Program-made: the position numbers and the translations under genes
Shown: positions 1 through 11,289 of the stretch, one piece after another
Layout of the letters: each line of letters opens with the position of its first letter
Numbering within the stretch: position 1 is the stretch's first letter
Notes under the pieces: generated by a model
Seen by the model: the letters and a program-made list of their open reading frames with translations, nothing else
What the model was told of the DNA's origin: nothing
Databases searched by the model: none
Source of the DNA: Acanthococcus lagerstroemiae
Lineage: Eukaryota; Arthropoda; Insecta; Hemiptera; Eriococcidae
Length of the DNA stretch: 64,000 bases
Direction: 5' to 3'
Assembly: GCA_031841125.1 (NCBI GenBank)
Contig: CM063106.1
Location: forward strand, 71,908,101 to 71,972,100

Positions 1-389
1 AAATTAAGAAGAAATATCAAATGCTCCATCTTTAAGACATGTGTTCCTAAGATGGCGCACCTTCCAATTTCAGAAGAAAACTTATAAGAACGTATTCGAG
101 TTACACTTCTTGAATTTTTACCTCATTCAACTCCTTAATTGTTTCGGTCAATAAATAATTTTTATCATTATAGCTTCCATTTTGGCGGCTTTTTCGCCGT
201 CTTAAGACGAGTTATTGAAATTTAAATAATTATTGATTAACAACGACGCAGACTAAAAATTGGATTAGTTCATTAGAAAGTAGATGAAATTCCAAACATA
301 ATGCGGTATTTGCATTTACTTTTTGTGAAAATATAAATTCTAATATGAAATAGAAAAAAATCGATCTGAAGTTGAAGGAAGGAAGGAAG
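1..389. other. No recognisable feature
   Basis: AT-rich unique-looking sequence. I see no coding signal, RNA gene or terminal inverted repeat. Confidence 0.5.
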
Positions 390-718
390 AGTCAGATCAC
401 TGCATATGGAAGAACATCGTTACATGGATATGTCGTCCAGCATCTAGGTGACCGCGTTGATGCGCATACCCATGTTCCAATGCCTTCTCTAATCGTCCAT
501 TCTCGGCATTGCTCGGCATTCTTCGTGTTTGCAGGTCAAAACGTGATGAAACGAATGACCGTGTGAAGAGAATACGCAACTATATCACGATGATAACTTT
601 TCTGTGGAACGTTTTCTGCGGCGCGTTTTTTGGCGGAGCGTTTATTGCGGAACGTTTTCTACAGAATTTTTCTCCTTAGCAAGGGGCGCCATTAGACACA
701 CATCCATGCCAATATCAA
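390..718 (+). repeat. Dispersed repeat R1, copy 1
   Basis: The stretch from GTCAGATCACTGCA to CCATGCCAATATCA matches 21167-21430 in the same orientation and 33846-34114 in reverse. Shared blocks include ACATGGATATGTCGTC, ACCGCGTTGA, GTCCATTCTCGG and AACGTGATG. The short ORFs predicted on both strands here are not conserved between copies, so I treat it as non-coding. The family type is unknown and I found no clear target duplication. Confidence 0.75.
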
Positions 719-970
719 ATTAATGCATACAAAAACAAAACGTTATTGCAAAAGTAAGGCAACTGTACGAGCGGGTGTCTCTATGTTATAAGGCGAGAAC
801 ACAAAGTAACTTACTAGGTCAATACAAAGTTGGTTTTGATATCAGTGTTGTCAGTTGCGAAAAATCTATAGTGCGCTGTCTCAGGCAGCGCGTCATCTTA
901 GGACCCGCTCCCTTCAGCACGTATTTAGTTACATCTAAATGCATCGATCACCCGCATTAATCATGTCTCT
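719..970. other. No recognisable feature
   Basis: Sequence between repeat R1 and the fold-back element. The 61-codon ORF on the plus strand has no recognisable motif. Confidence 0.4.
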
Positions 971-1160
971 GAATGTAAATCAGCGATAAGTCAACCAGAG
1001 GTTCAATCAGCCACCATTATCAGCTGATTTTTCAGCGTATATTCGCTGACTGAGTCAGTGACATATTGATGCACTGATCCAATCAGCAAATGTACGTTGA
1101 CAGCTCAGTGAAATTAGTCGCCGATTGAAATCTGTGGCTGATTTATCGCTGATTCAAATT
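971..1160. mobile_element. Fold-back MITE-like element
   Basis: The left arm (971-1010, containing AAATCAGCGATAAGTCAACC) is the inverted match of the right arm (1122-1160, containing GGCTGATTTATCGCTGATTC), about 35 bp at roughly 80-85% identity by eye. CAGC/GCTG motifs recur between the arms. It is non-coding and could form a long hairpin. Superfamily and target duplication are not clear. Confidence 0.6.
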
Positions 1161-2491
1161 TAAAGAATAATGATTACTCTAAACCTAGGTGTGCTGGCAT
1201 CAGTCACTCACCTCTTATATATCAGTTTCGTTCTAGGGAGCACCATTCAAGAATATCTGATCCCGAAAATCAACATGCTGATTCTGAACCGACATTCCAG
1301 CTAAATCGCGTTTAGTATTCGAAACGAAGAGAGAGAGAGGTTCGCAAAGGAAATGGTTGGGAAAAGACGAGGGAAAATGAACCTTCAAACATTTTGTAAC
1401 GTTGAAAACGGACTTGACTTCAAACCGGACACGTTCGCAACCTGTTGCACCTGTATACGTGCATACTTATAACCCATATGCACGCTTTCCACTAAATCGA
1501 CAAAAATGCAGCATAGCAACCAACGATTAAAATCGATATATAATCTTCGTTTTCTGCATTTCAGTCTGTCTAATTAATACGAACGCGTTCTTAATCCTCG
1601 TTAAAATCCAAATACCATTCTGTTTTACGAAAACACCTTTTTTTTTCCTTCTTCCTTTGCCGCATATAACTCTTCAGCATCGTGGACGTCAGCGTTAACC
1701 CTGCTCAGATTAATCCGATACGACTGTTGTAAAAAATTACGTAAAAAGATTTTTAGCGGCTCGTGTCAAATCGACTTGTATATATTCTAAGCCCTAATAT
1801 TTACATATTCGCGACCAAAGAGAATGCGGTGTAAGCCTGGGCTGGCCCAACTGTTGGCGCGAAACCAGTCAGTGCGATGTGAGCAACTGAGCATGTCGAA
1901 AGATAATAAATAAGCGGGACACTGTTTGAGCAAAATGAAACAAAAGAATCGAGGAGCTAATTAGGAATATTATAATTCGTTGGACGACTGATAAACGATG
2001 TTGCTCACAGATTCTTGCGCAGAATACCTAATCTTCAATATTTTCTCTCGTACCGGAGAGATTTTCATTTCTCACGAGGTGGACGACTTTCGTGTTTCGT
2101 GATCAGCTAGCATTAGAGATATAGTTGGAAATAATGTTACGTCGTGTAGAAATTTACATTTTGACCTTCTTTTTGGAAAAAAAGATCCAGGATTGGGTTG
2201 ATTTCCAGGTCAGTATTAGTCTGGGTAAACAGATGAATGAGAGGGGAATGAAATAATCAGCAGGACGTGAAAAAATATTATTCAGCCGCTCTAACTATAA
2301 CGTACGAATCCCAACTGTATCGCCTCAGCTGATTTTCATTTTAGCTGGTTAAATGGTTAAAATTAGGAAATCAATGTAATTTAGCAAAGGCATGAATAAC
2401 GGGGAGAGATATAGGAATAGGTTGGTCCGGGGCAAAAGTCGGACGTACACAATCTTGGGGTAAAATGTGAACTAGGTGTATCAGTCCGAAA
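1161..2491. other. No recognisable feature
   Basis: AT-rich sequence with no ORF of note, no inverted-repeat element I could delimit and no RNA gene. Confidence 0.4.
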
Positions 2492-3023
2492 CAGAGGTGG
2501 GTACGTTCACTTGTAAACGTCGTTCAGTTCGTGAACTCGTTCACATTATTGACAAACGTGAACGAGAACGTAAACAAGAACGATATTTTTAAGAGTGAAC
2601 GTGAACGAAATTTCTGACAAACGTGAACGAAATTTCTGACGAACGTGAACGCAAGTGAACGAAAGTGAACGAGATTTCTTTCCTTTCTGAAGAAATGATG
2701 GCAAGATGCAAGAGGCTACTCGGCTACTGACAACGTTTACTCTACTTGTAGGGTGTAGGGTGTAGTACCAGTAAACGTCAAGGCCAGACACAGGCAATCG
2801 GCAGATCGACGACATGCGAACAATGTGAATATAGCTGTATAGAAGAACAGGCTGTTTTACTTGCATGAACGCCATTCACTTGTTCACAAGCAGCAAAAGA
2901 AGGAAATAACGTAAACGTGATGTGAACTACTATATTTGTAGGTGAACGCGAACTGAACGTGAACGAGCAAACTTTTAGATGAACGTGGACGATTTTTAAA
3001 GTTTGTGAATTTACGCATCTCTG
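2492..3023. mobile_element. hAT-like non-autonomous element
   Basis: The ends CAGAGGTGGGTACG and CGCATCTCTG form imperfect terminal inverted repeats. They are flanked by 8-bp duplications GTCCGAAA (2484-2491) and GTCCTAAA (3024-3031), which differ at one base. Both sub-terminal regions carry many copies of GTGAACG/CGTTCAC, the kind of repeated sub-terminal motif to which hAT transposases bind. There is no transposase. The 109-codon minus-strand ORF inside is only low-complexity sequence read through these repeats. Confidence 0.75.
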
Positions 3024-3875
3024 GTCCTAAAGAACGCTGTTAAGCGTAACAGAACCAACCAACAAAATCTGTTTTTTGAGAACACAGCCATGTAGAAACT
3101 ATATGACATAGCGTTTACTGATAAGCTTTTTTCAACGTAAGTACACATTTTTGAATTGGGGGCCCAATTTTGAAAAATTCTCTTTTTTACGCTCTTTCCA
3201 ATGATACTAATAACTCAATGTGGGTTGGGTCCATAAGTGCTGATTTGGCACTTTTTAGGGGACGAGGGGGGGCAAAACTTTGGAGGGGCAACGCCCCCCA
3301 GATATTTTCAACTCAGAAATGGAAAAAGTATAACAAATTTTACCATCAAAGAAAAAAACAGAAAACAAATAAGAATAAAATTGATAATAACAAAATATCC
3401 GACGCGTCTCGGTAAAATAATCAAGGAAAAAACCGCGCTCCGAGACTGATTCTGCCCCTCCCCCCAATATTTTCCATACGTCGGGGCCTATTGTTGGTTC
3501 TGTGACGCTAACAGCGTCCAAATTCAATATTTTATTGAGATTTTTTATCACAATATGCAGAAGATATCCTAAATTGTTATTTTTGTATCAATTTAGGCCT
3601 GTTTGTACTAAGGGAAAAAATAGAACTTGAAACAAAAACTTCCCTGCTATGAGGATCCCTTCTAATCCCTTAAAATCGCTAAAATGACGTTCAAGAAAAG
3701 ATGTGAGAACTTCCAAACTTGGCACTTACTGTGTAAATTGTATTTTGGGATTCCCATTGGATGTGAATTTCGGGGCTGTTCAATCCTAAATCTAGTCCTG
3801 GTGTTGACAAACTAATAGTCTTATTTTTTTAAAGAATTTTTTTAAATTCTTATCAAGCCACAGAGCTACACTCTC
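3024..3875. other. No gene; G-rich repeat debris
   Basis: Contains G runs near 3260-3290 and C runs near 3455-3475 resembling the ends of the small repeats elsewhere in the window, but I cannot delimit an element. The overlapping ORFs at 3170-3551 have no recognisable product. Confidence 0.4.
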
Positions 3876-4324
3876 GGGCTATGGGCTCGAAAAAGGTTGT
3901 TGTCTGCATGTCGCAGAGGTATTCAGCTGCCGAAAGGTAGGTGGTGAGGTTGTTATTTATGTGCTTGTGGGAGTTGGAGAAGGCCAAAATTCGACTATGG
4001 GGGACGTGGTGAGTTACAAAGGCACGTGAGGGAGGGGCATGAGAAGAGGTGGTACACGATGAGAGGGTCTACATCTTCACAGTGCGGGCAGCTGAGGGGA
4101 TAACGGTTAGTGAGAAGATGCGTATGTATGAGGCGTGTATGTCCAATCCTTAAGCGGGTGATGATAACTTCCTCGCGGCGGGAGGAACGTTGGGACGTTG
4201 ACCAGGGGACAGGAGTAAGCTTGAATTGTGTGAGCTCGTAGTGCCGAGAGGCTTAATGCCGCCACTTTTTGAATCACTTACGCAAAATTGTCTGGCGAAA
4301 TGGCGGAAGTGAGATTTGTTGAGA

Positions 4325-4566
4325 TACGGTACCGTAAGCGTGTAGCAAACTTCAACTATCATTAAGTCGATTAGAAATTCACTTTCAAAGAAAATTTGTC
4401 CTGAATTCGACTGCATCATCGTCAAAAAATTAAATTATCAATTCTACTAGCTTTACTCGGTTTTTTACCTTACTGAAGATAGCAGTGTTTCTATTCGAAA
4501 GTACACATAATCACTCACTCATTTTCACCCGCTAACACTCGCGCAGGTAATTTTGCAGCGCACTCT
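4325..4566 (-). repeat. Dispersed repeat R2, copy 1
   Basis: Its reverse complement matches 25805-26058. Shared blocks include GTGCGCTGCAAAATTACCTG, GATAGTTGAAGTTTGCTAC and GGACAAATTTTCTTTGAAA. It separates the RNase H region of the LINE remnant from its C-terminal block, so it is probably an insertion into that LINE. I found no target duplication and do not know the family. Confidence 0.7.
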
Positions 4567-4889
4567 AGTGCAGGTCTAAATCCCAATGGCCTGGGATCCA
4601 GACGAGTGAAATGCTCTTGGTGGTGAAGCAAATGAGATGGAGAATGAGATGGATGCGTTCGACGAGAGCGTGCGTTGAAAGGCGATCAGAAACAGACCTT
4701 AAGGAGGAAAGTGAATCTGAGAGGACCAGATAGTGGGTGCGGGTGGGTGGGTCTTCGAGCGAGAGATCGTGACTAGGCACTGTAGGATAGCATGGAGTTC
4801 GGCTATGTAGTTGGAAGCTGTGCTTTTAGGTCAGAAGGAGTGTAGTAAACTATCTATGGAGTAGGCGTAAGCGGTGCGTCGGTTGTACT

Positions 4890-5158
4890 CGATGCGCAAA
4901 ATCCCACCAGTTACCCGGGTAATTAAAGGGGACACGGGGAACTACAGGGGAACAAGAGTAATCTGAGGGTACCTTAGGACAATAAATGGGTAACTTTTCC
5001 GCCGCGGGTAACTAGAGGGTAACTAACTGCGTAGTATCCCGCCAGTTACCCGGGTAACTAAAGGGGAACAAGGGTAATCTGAGGGTAATCCGAGGGTAAT
5101 AAATAGGTAACTTTCCCGCGGGTAACTGGGTAACTAGAGGGTAACTGATTGCGCATCG
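4890..5158 (+). mobile_element. GATGCGCAA-ended element, copy 1
   Basis: Ends CGATGCGCAA and TTGCGCATCG are inverted repeats. The interior is built from repeated variants of GGGTAAC/GTTACCC, including the palindrome AGTTACCCGGGTAACT, and carries an internal direct duplication of roughly 130 bp. Two further copies lie at 32895-33143 (reverse) and 58183-59006. It sits inside the RNase H region of a LINE, just after the TDGSK motif, so it is clearly an insertion. It is non-coding. I see no confident target duplication, so the superfamily is open. Confidence 0.75.
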
Positions 5159-6060
5159 GATACTTTGAACCATCAGTGAAGCATAGTATACGGTCAGGAA
5201 AGCTGTGCAGAATTTCTTGCAAATGTGTCCGATAAACTTGAGGGGTGTAGATTTTTTAGGGAGTTCTATAAATTCAAAATTGCACGGGGGAAGGTTCAAC
5301 AACCAGGATGGGGGGATGTATGGGTTGTTGGTAGTGAATAGGAAAAGGTACGGGACAGTGTCCCTTCAAAGTGGGATTTAGAAACAGGGGTGTGGTTTGA
5401 AGGGTTAAAGAGATACTTATAGGCAGGAAGATTAGGGTTGTGTGCTATCGTAACGAGAAGTTTGGCAGTGAGTTGCATTCGGCGTTAAGAGAGAGGAGGA
5501 ATTTAAGCATCAACACACATACTCAATGCTGGGCAAATGCGGTATTTTGAACAGCGTCAAGAAGTTTTAGGTATGAGATAGGGCGAGTCCACACATGGGT
5601 GATCCGTAATCCATGATAGATCGGATCAGAGTCTGGTATAACTGAATGAGTAGTCCTCTGCTAAATCTTTGGAAAGATGTGAGAGGCACTTCGGAAGACT
5701 GAGTGAGCGCATACACTTGGCCTTTATGTGTTTCATATGAGGTAACCAGGAGAGGCGAGCGTTAAGATAGATGCGAAGAAATTTAACTGAACTGGAGCGA
5801 GGAATTGATTGTGAGTTGAGTATAAGAGGTGGGAAAGTTAGATTGTTTGTTCGATGGTGGAACATCATGAATTCTGTTTTGCTTGGTGGTATACGGAATT
5901 CGTGCCTAGAGGACCATGCTTCGATTAATTTTATGTTTTCTTGGAGTAGTCCATGGGCACGTTGTGGGTTTTTAAATTAGAGGTGAATGCTGAAGTTACC
6001 GGCAAACAGTATTTGTGCGAGAGGAAAATGAACCTGGAGAGTGATCTCATTAATAGCAAT

Positions 6061-6259
6061 CAGCGGCGTAACTAGGATTTTTTAACGGGGGGCCAGAAAG
6101 GGCCACGAATTTTTGAAGGGGGACCAGTTTTAAAAACTTTCGCTTTATTTTATCTAATACTATAAATTTTACAAAATTTTCAAATTCAGCGGGGGAGGGG
6201 GCACAGGGGGGGCAAGATTTGGGGGGCTGGCCCCCTGGCCCCCTTTGGTTACGCGCCTG
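6061..6259. mobile_element. hAT-like MITE, 199 bp
   Basis: The ends CAGCGGCGTAAC and GTTACGCGCCTG are imperfect inverted repeats, flanked by a perfect 8-bp duplication ATAGCAAT (6053-6060 and 6260-6267). Short length, CAG start and 8-bp duplication are typical of hAT MITEs. It interrupts the reverse-transcriptase region of the LINE remnant on the opposite strand. The interior has long G and C runs and no coding capacity. Confidence 0.85.
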
Positions 6260-6315
6260 ATAGCAATCAAAAACGAGGTTACGCTGAGGACTGAGCCTTG
6301 CGGGAATCCAATTTA

Positions 6316-8332
6316 AATTTTCATATTTAAAAAAATTGATTCGTTTTCGTTAGTTCTTTTACGTATTCTAGTTTTTAGTTTGTAATTCTTACCATTTTAC
6401 CTAACGAGCTGAACCAAAACATTTAATTTTATATAGTAAAAAATAGATTGTGGATCTTGACTCTTCGGTTTTTTTGTTTTAAATTTGTTGACTTTGCCTA
6501 GCAAGATGAAGGTATCGATAGTGTGGATACTTATCGATACTTTTGAACACCCAATCGATCCGTGGTGATGACTCAGATTTTCTTCGTGTTTTGCCTGACT
6601 TTTTTAAACTGGGGGGGGGGGAGAGGATTGCTAAATTATTTCGGTCAATTTATGCTGAGAAGAAAACAGAAACTTTTTGGACCGTGCGAATTTAATTTCA
6701 AAAATTTCGACCAACCCAAACTTGAATCCAAATATCTAAATATTCCAATAAACTTGGGTTTTTGAGGTATTTTTCGAAATCTTTTCGAGTGTTGCCAAAT
6801 AGTGTCGTGCGTTGCCCGAGCCTCAGGGTAGTACTGAAGTTGCCACCACTGCAATCGATACTTTTTTGTTCGATACTTGACACCCCTATTTTTTTAGTTT
6901 AGGGAAAAACTTAACTCCCAACAACCCTGTGTTCCCAGATATGGGATTTTGTCTCTCTCCGGGAAAAGATTAATTTAAAATGCCTAAACTCAACGTACGC
7001 CTCCGAGACTTTGTAATCTGACAGAGGAAGGGTTAAGGTATTTTTAGGACCATTTTCCACAATTTTTAACCCGAATAGTTTTCACGAGCTCAAGTAAAAG
7101 AAGAATATGGTCGATAATAGGTCACCATATACTTGACCCTTTTGGTCCCAAGAACGGGGAAAATTCTTCGACACCAAATCTGTACTGAAACTTGTTGAGT
7201 AGGCCCACAAGAGTACAAAACTCGTTAAAATGGACTTTTTTGAACCCCCATCGCCCCTTAGTGGATTGGGCAATAACTTCTAGTGGGATTATTCGATGGG
7301 ATATATTGTCTCATTGGTACTGGAGAACACGAACCCATAAATACAACGACTGATAGCCATTCTGCGGCGTGCTCTAGCGGGAAAGTAAGACCGGGATGTT
7401 GTTCAGCAGCTAGAACACTATCTTACTGGGATAGTTTAAACGTAAACCTTTTTGGTGATCCAAGTAGGATTTTTGAAAAATGTTGGGACATTTTGCTCCG
7501 CTAGGACTGAAAGGGTTAAAGACGAAAAATTATACGAAGAAATGAAACAAAGGAAGCGAACTAATTCTCTGATAGAACTTTGGTCGAATTTGCTTCACAG
7601 AAATTAAAGGTTCAATTAGATATGATTTAGTATACATCATTGAAGACAGACCACGAATACGATTTAGGGAGCGGGCTTCTAATTCAAAAATCATATACAC
7701 ATCGTATTTTTTTCTTCTTTCCCCCCTTTTTTTTTTAAATTTCCGATGGAGCTACTCAGTCTGATTACTCTCGCAAACGACGACCGGTGGGTCTTCCCCT
7801 CGCAATATATCATAAATACTACGCATTACCATAAAGCATCAATCTTTTTTCGAAAACTTCAAACACTAATAAAAATGTCTTAGATGCACTCCCTCTCCTC
7901 CGTTTGCCGAAAGAAAAAGGCGAAATTTCGAAAACACAAGTAAGGGACAATGAAAATCAATTTCGGTAAGTGGACGACAATAGAAAATGGCCAGTTTCCG
8001 TTTATTGCATCTCCGTACAATGGATAAATACAGATTGAAAACATCTTTATTCACTAGCGAGACTGAACAGTAGAGGGTGGTCGGCGTGGCACAGCTGAGA
8101 TCAACGAACCTCGAAATGGAAAATGGGAAAAAGAAAAGACAGAAAAAAGGCCAACAAATCAAACTAAACGAATCCGGTTAAAAAATAACGTATACGATCT
8201 TTATAGTCTTCCCGTCTACTTTCAGCGGCGGTTTACAGCACGTAACATGAGGTATTTTAGGGTCACTTTCCCTCTTATATGCACGTGCTAGAAGAAAGAA
8301 AAAAAAAGATAAAAAAAGAGGAAACGCATTAC
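6316..8332. other. Non-coding stretch, probable intron
   Basis: Lies downstream, on the minus strand, of the prickle-type exon and is probably intronic. TATCGATACTT-type motifs recur around 6510-6550 and 6850-6890, next to CACCCC; they may be worn ends of a small element, but I cannot fix its limits. I found no further exon of the gene. Confidence 0.4.
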
Positions 8333-8570
8333 CTGATCAGGTCGAAGACCAGGAGGTACCCACGTATATTCCTCCAGAGCGCAGCCGGAGTCCTCGTCCG
8401 ATTGAGAATGCCTCTGCGGATCCGTTATATTCTTGCCGGGGGGCAAGAGCTTGTCAGCGCCTGGCAGAGGCTCCGAAGACGAACCGAATGACTCCATCTC
8501 CCCTGCGCTGACTCTCGGTTTCGAAGAATCGTGGTCCTCACGTGGGCACTTGCAGTTTCGACAAACTTTC
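8333..8570 (-). CDS. Internal exon of a Prickle/Espinas-type PET-LIM protein
   Basis: A single 238-bp internal exon encoding about 79 residues. On the minus strand it is preceded by a pyrimidine-rich acceptor (ending TTCACAG) and followed by a GTAATG donor. The first base completes a codon; the exon then reads in frame to the donor and ends in phase 0. It starts with [14 protein letters not shown], like the Cys-rich segment before the PET domain in Testin and insect Prickle-like proteins, and ends with [20 protein letters not shown], the hallmark PET-domain start of Prickle. In the family the PET domain is followed by three LIM domains, and the protein acts at the membrane in planar cell polarity with Van Gogh and Dishevelled. 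No LIM exons are visible here. Downstream exons should lie to the left and upstream exons to the right. Prickle versus Espinas cannot be decided from one exon; Testin is less likely because of the SGCALEEY motif. Confidence 0.88.
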
Positions 8571-9766
8571 CTGTGAACAAAAGAGAGAAAAACTTTTTTA
8601 GATTATACGACAAGACGAGCAACTTCGGTGACCTACTAAGGTAAAATGCTAAGCATATAGGCACCGGGCTCACGTGTTCGTCGAGTATTCAAATCGAAAT
8701 GACTTTAACGTAGGAAAGAAATTGCCGCGGAAAAGTCACGCCGAATTTGCGGAAGTATCTATGATAAAAGTGTCGTAAACTGTCCGATGAATTTTCCACG
8801 TCGTTAACTTCTGCCAGAAAAAGCTTTTTAGTTTATAGAAGTTGTGGCACAAAATATTGGCGGTTTTATTCCTCACGTTGGAGGGTCAATGATGGAAGAA
8901 AGCGCCGTGCGATAGAGCACATATAGTCTACATAAAACTTTGTGGCCGAGTGAAGAACATCGGATTAATGAGAATTCAGGTGGCTTCAAAAACCGAGGCT
9001 ATGTGTGGCCAAACCTACAAGGTAACGAACATTTGTATAAAATATGTTTTACGAGCACGCATTATACGAGCTCGTGAGATAGTAAAAAATTACAAGCCTA
9101 TACAATAATAATAAAAAATCACGAATGGGTATGTACCGAAAAGTTAATTTGTTGAGGAAAATGCACGAGCCACGAATAGACGTTCTAAATGCAAGTGCAC
9201 GTGTAAAGGAAAATATACTTCAACATGACTGCAAGTTCTACTTATAATTGGAACCGGGCAAACAACAACAACGATGTAATGCTATTTTTATGCGAAAAAG
9301 AAAATCACTCGGATTTCGATAAAAATGAGCTCATCTGAAAGGAAATTTTATTTGCTACAAGGCATGTTCTTTTCAATTTTCCATTAATCGGAATCATTCT
9401 CGAGATATTTTGAAAAAACATTAAAATTGCCATAAACTGCTGCGCTGAACTCCCCCTTTTTCGACCCCGTTTCCTCATTAGTTTTTCTTCAATCGACGCT
9501 AGCGAACCTACAATTTGCCCAATCCTCATAGATTTGGGTTATTTGCAAGTACTTATCATTTTTTGGATTTCAACAATCTCATCGCAACCGCAGACGACAG
9601 TTCTGAACACTTCCCCATAGTCCTCACTGTCATCCCAGGTAGGTATAAGTGCAGAATCAAACTTGAGGCGACAATCGGAAATACGGAACCGGGGCCCCAG
9701 ATACGTACACTCCGGGAAGGAATGATCTCAAAATTGCCAATGTTGAACGAATCAGTTGTTATTATA
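8571..9766. other. Non-coding, probable intron
   Basis: Begins with the acceptor tract of the prickle-type exon and is therefore intronic at least locally. AT-rich, with no recognisable gene or element. Confidence 0.5.
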
Positions 9767-10938
9767 CCGTAAATCGGGGTGACTTTGCCGATTTTCATTT
9801 TTGACAATATTACTGGCTCTATGACGAATACAAATGTATTCCTAACACTCTTAGAGGCATAGATCGATGAAGGGAGATAAATACAACACTTCACAAACCA
9901 GTGAGATGTATCACAAGCCGAAATAGGTAGCAAAGGTAGGCTGTTTTTCAAGCGCAGAAAAAGTTCCGAAATAGTAACATGTTAAAAATAAGGTCTGTGG
10001 AATGCTACCAGGCACTTGCAGAAAATTTATTGTGGTATCATTTTAAAGCCTGAACTCTCGGACTTTCGAGGACGTACAGGTCTAGGCATTTTCCAGTCTG
10101 TAATCACAATGTATTAAGCGAAAAACTACATTGGGGTGACTTCGCCGCACGCCAATTTCTGGCACCACTTTGAAAAGTCACAATTCGCGACGAATTCGCG
10201 AGCTGTCGTTACATTCGCGAGGTTGTTTTCAGTTTTGAATTTACCTAGAGGTCATTTGACGTTGTTTTGAGATACCAAGAACATAAATAAAAGACACGTA
10301 GGGTGTCGCACCTATTCTGATTGTACCCGAGATACACTTGAAGAGTGTCTAACAGAAAATTCGAAATGGTGACATGACCAGAGCCAAAGCTTCAACCACA
10401 TACAAGATACCAGTTAAAACAATTTATAATTATCTTCACAAAACAGATAATAATATCCGTCGGAATCCGGGAGAACGAGCAATATCAAAATAGAAAGAAA
10501 CGAATTTCACGATCCTCTGGAGGATGATTTTGATTGCGTGAAATTTGCATGCCATCAAAGTTTTACCTGAGCCCATTAAATCGTGAGAAATATTTATCTT
10601 CCCCGAAGACGTAATTCAACTTAAATTGCAATTCTTCTTTTGTTTTTATGGCCTTTCGTAGTAAATTTTGAACATTTTCACTCATTTTCTACGTATTCCT
10701 TATGCACCGGCACCGGCAATGTCACCCCGTGCGCAGGTAACTTTGCCGATTCATTTTTCGGCCTTTCAGGAAGTGGGGAAAAAGAGGGAAATTCTGATTC
10801 CCCTAGCTAGTCTTATTCCCAAAGCTTCGACCAATCCGGAACAGTTTTAGATTTCCTGTATCTCCAATAAATCACGCGCTACAGTTGTTCCAAGTTTGAA
10901 AACCTCAAAAGTTTCGGCAATGTTACCCCGGTTCACGG
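9767..10938. mobile_element. Tc1/mariner-like non-autonomous element
   Basis: The ends CCGTAAATCGGGGTGACTTT and AATGTTACCCCGGTTCACGG are inverted repeats of about 24 bp with four mismatches, flanked by TA on both sides (9765-9766 and 10939-10940). TA duplications and this end sequence suggest Tc1/mariner. Similar motifs recur inside (near 10134 and 10707), so it may be a composite or carry sub-terminal repeats. There is no transposase ORF. It is related to 17301-17686 and 56327-57135. Confidence 0.65.
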
Positions 10939-10940
10939 TA

Positions 10941-11180
10941 AGCAAAGCGAAACTATTGGCCCTGTATTCTAGCCCATCAAATACTTCGATAGCATCTACT
11001 CTCGTACGTTTCATTCCAATATGCAGGTCAGCTCTGCATTTGCCACAGCTGGCATTTTCACTGCACTTCAGTCACCTGTCGGTTTTTAACAATTTGGATT
11101 TAACCGTCGAAAAATGCTCTTTCAAAATCACTGTCTATTCAGAACTACATGATGATCTGAAATATGTAGAATCCGAACTG
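10941..11180. repeat. Duplicated block, copy 1
   Basis: Matches 14656-14895 in the same orientation over about 240 bp. Shared blocks include CAAAGCGAAACTA, TAGCATCTACTC, TGGCATTTTCA and AATCACTGTCTATTC. Both copies lie next to minus-strand fragments of the APE-type LINE, so the block may be a LINE untranslated region. Confidence 0.65.
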
Positions 11181-11289
11181 TTGTTATATTCTTTAATCTC
11201 TCGACTAGTAGGTTGCGTCTCTTCACTTTTTTCTCTCCTGTGCTCATTTTTTCATTTCTGAGAAGAATTTGCACTTTGCATCTTTCATT

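Larger units (their letters stand above)
3876..6315 (-). pseudogene. Dead LINE (RT + RNase H type), fragmented
   Basis: Read on the minus strand this is a broken non-LTR retrotransposon ORF2. In order: an RT block with the motif GFPQGSVLS near 6300-6250; a would-be catalytic FADD box that reads FAGN near 6000; the later RT motif LYQTLIRSIMDYGSPM near 5640-5590; the RNase H start CFTDGSK near 5175; RNase H motifs AELHAI, LVLSDSLSSLRS and SISLVWIPGH at 4800-4570; and a C-terminal LTRLRIGHTRL-like block with a Cys-rich end at 4240-3880. Frames shift repeatedly and stops occur. An RNase H domain is typical of Jockey/I-group LINEs. The copy carries later insertions at 6061-6259 and 4890-5158, and repeat R2 near 4325-4566, so it is the oldest layer here and is certainly inactive. 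Confidence 0.8.

Noticed and set aside
10668..11261. Plus-strand ORFs of 60 and 121 codons as exons
   Set aside because: They cross the end of a mariner-like element and the duplicated block; reading frame not preserved in the second block copy.
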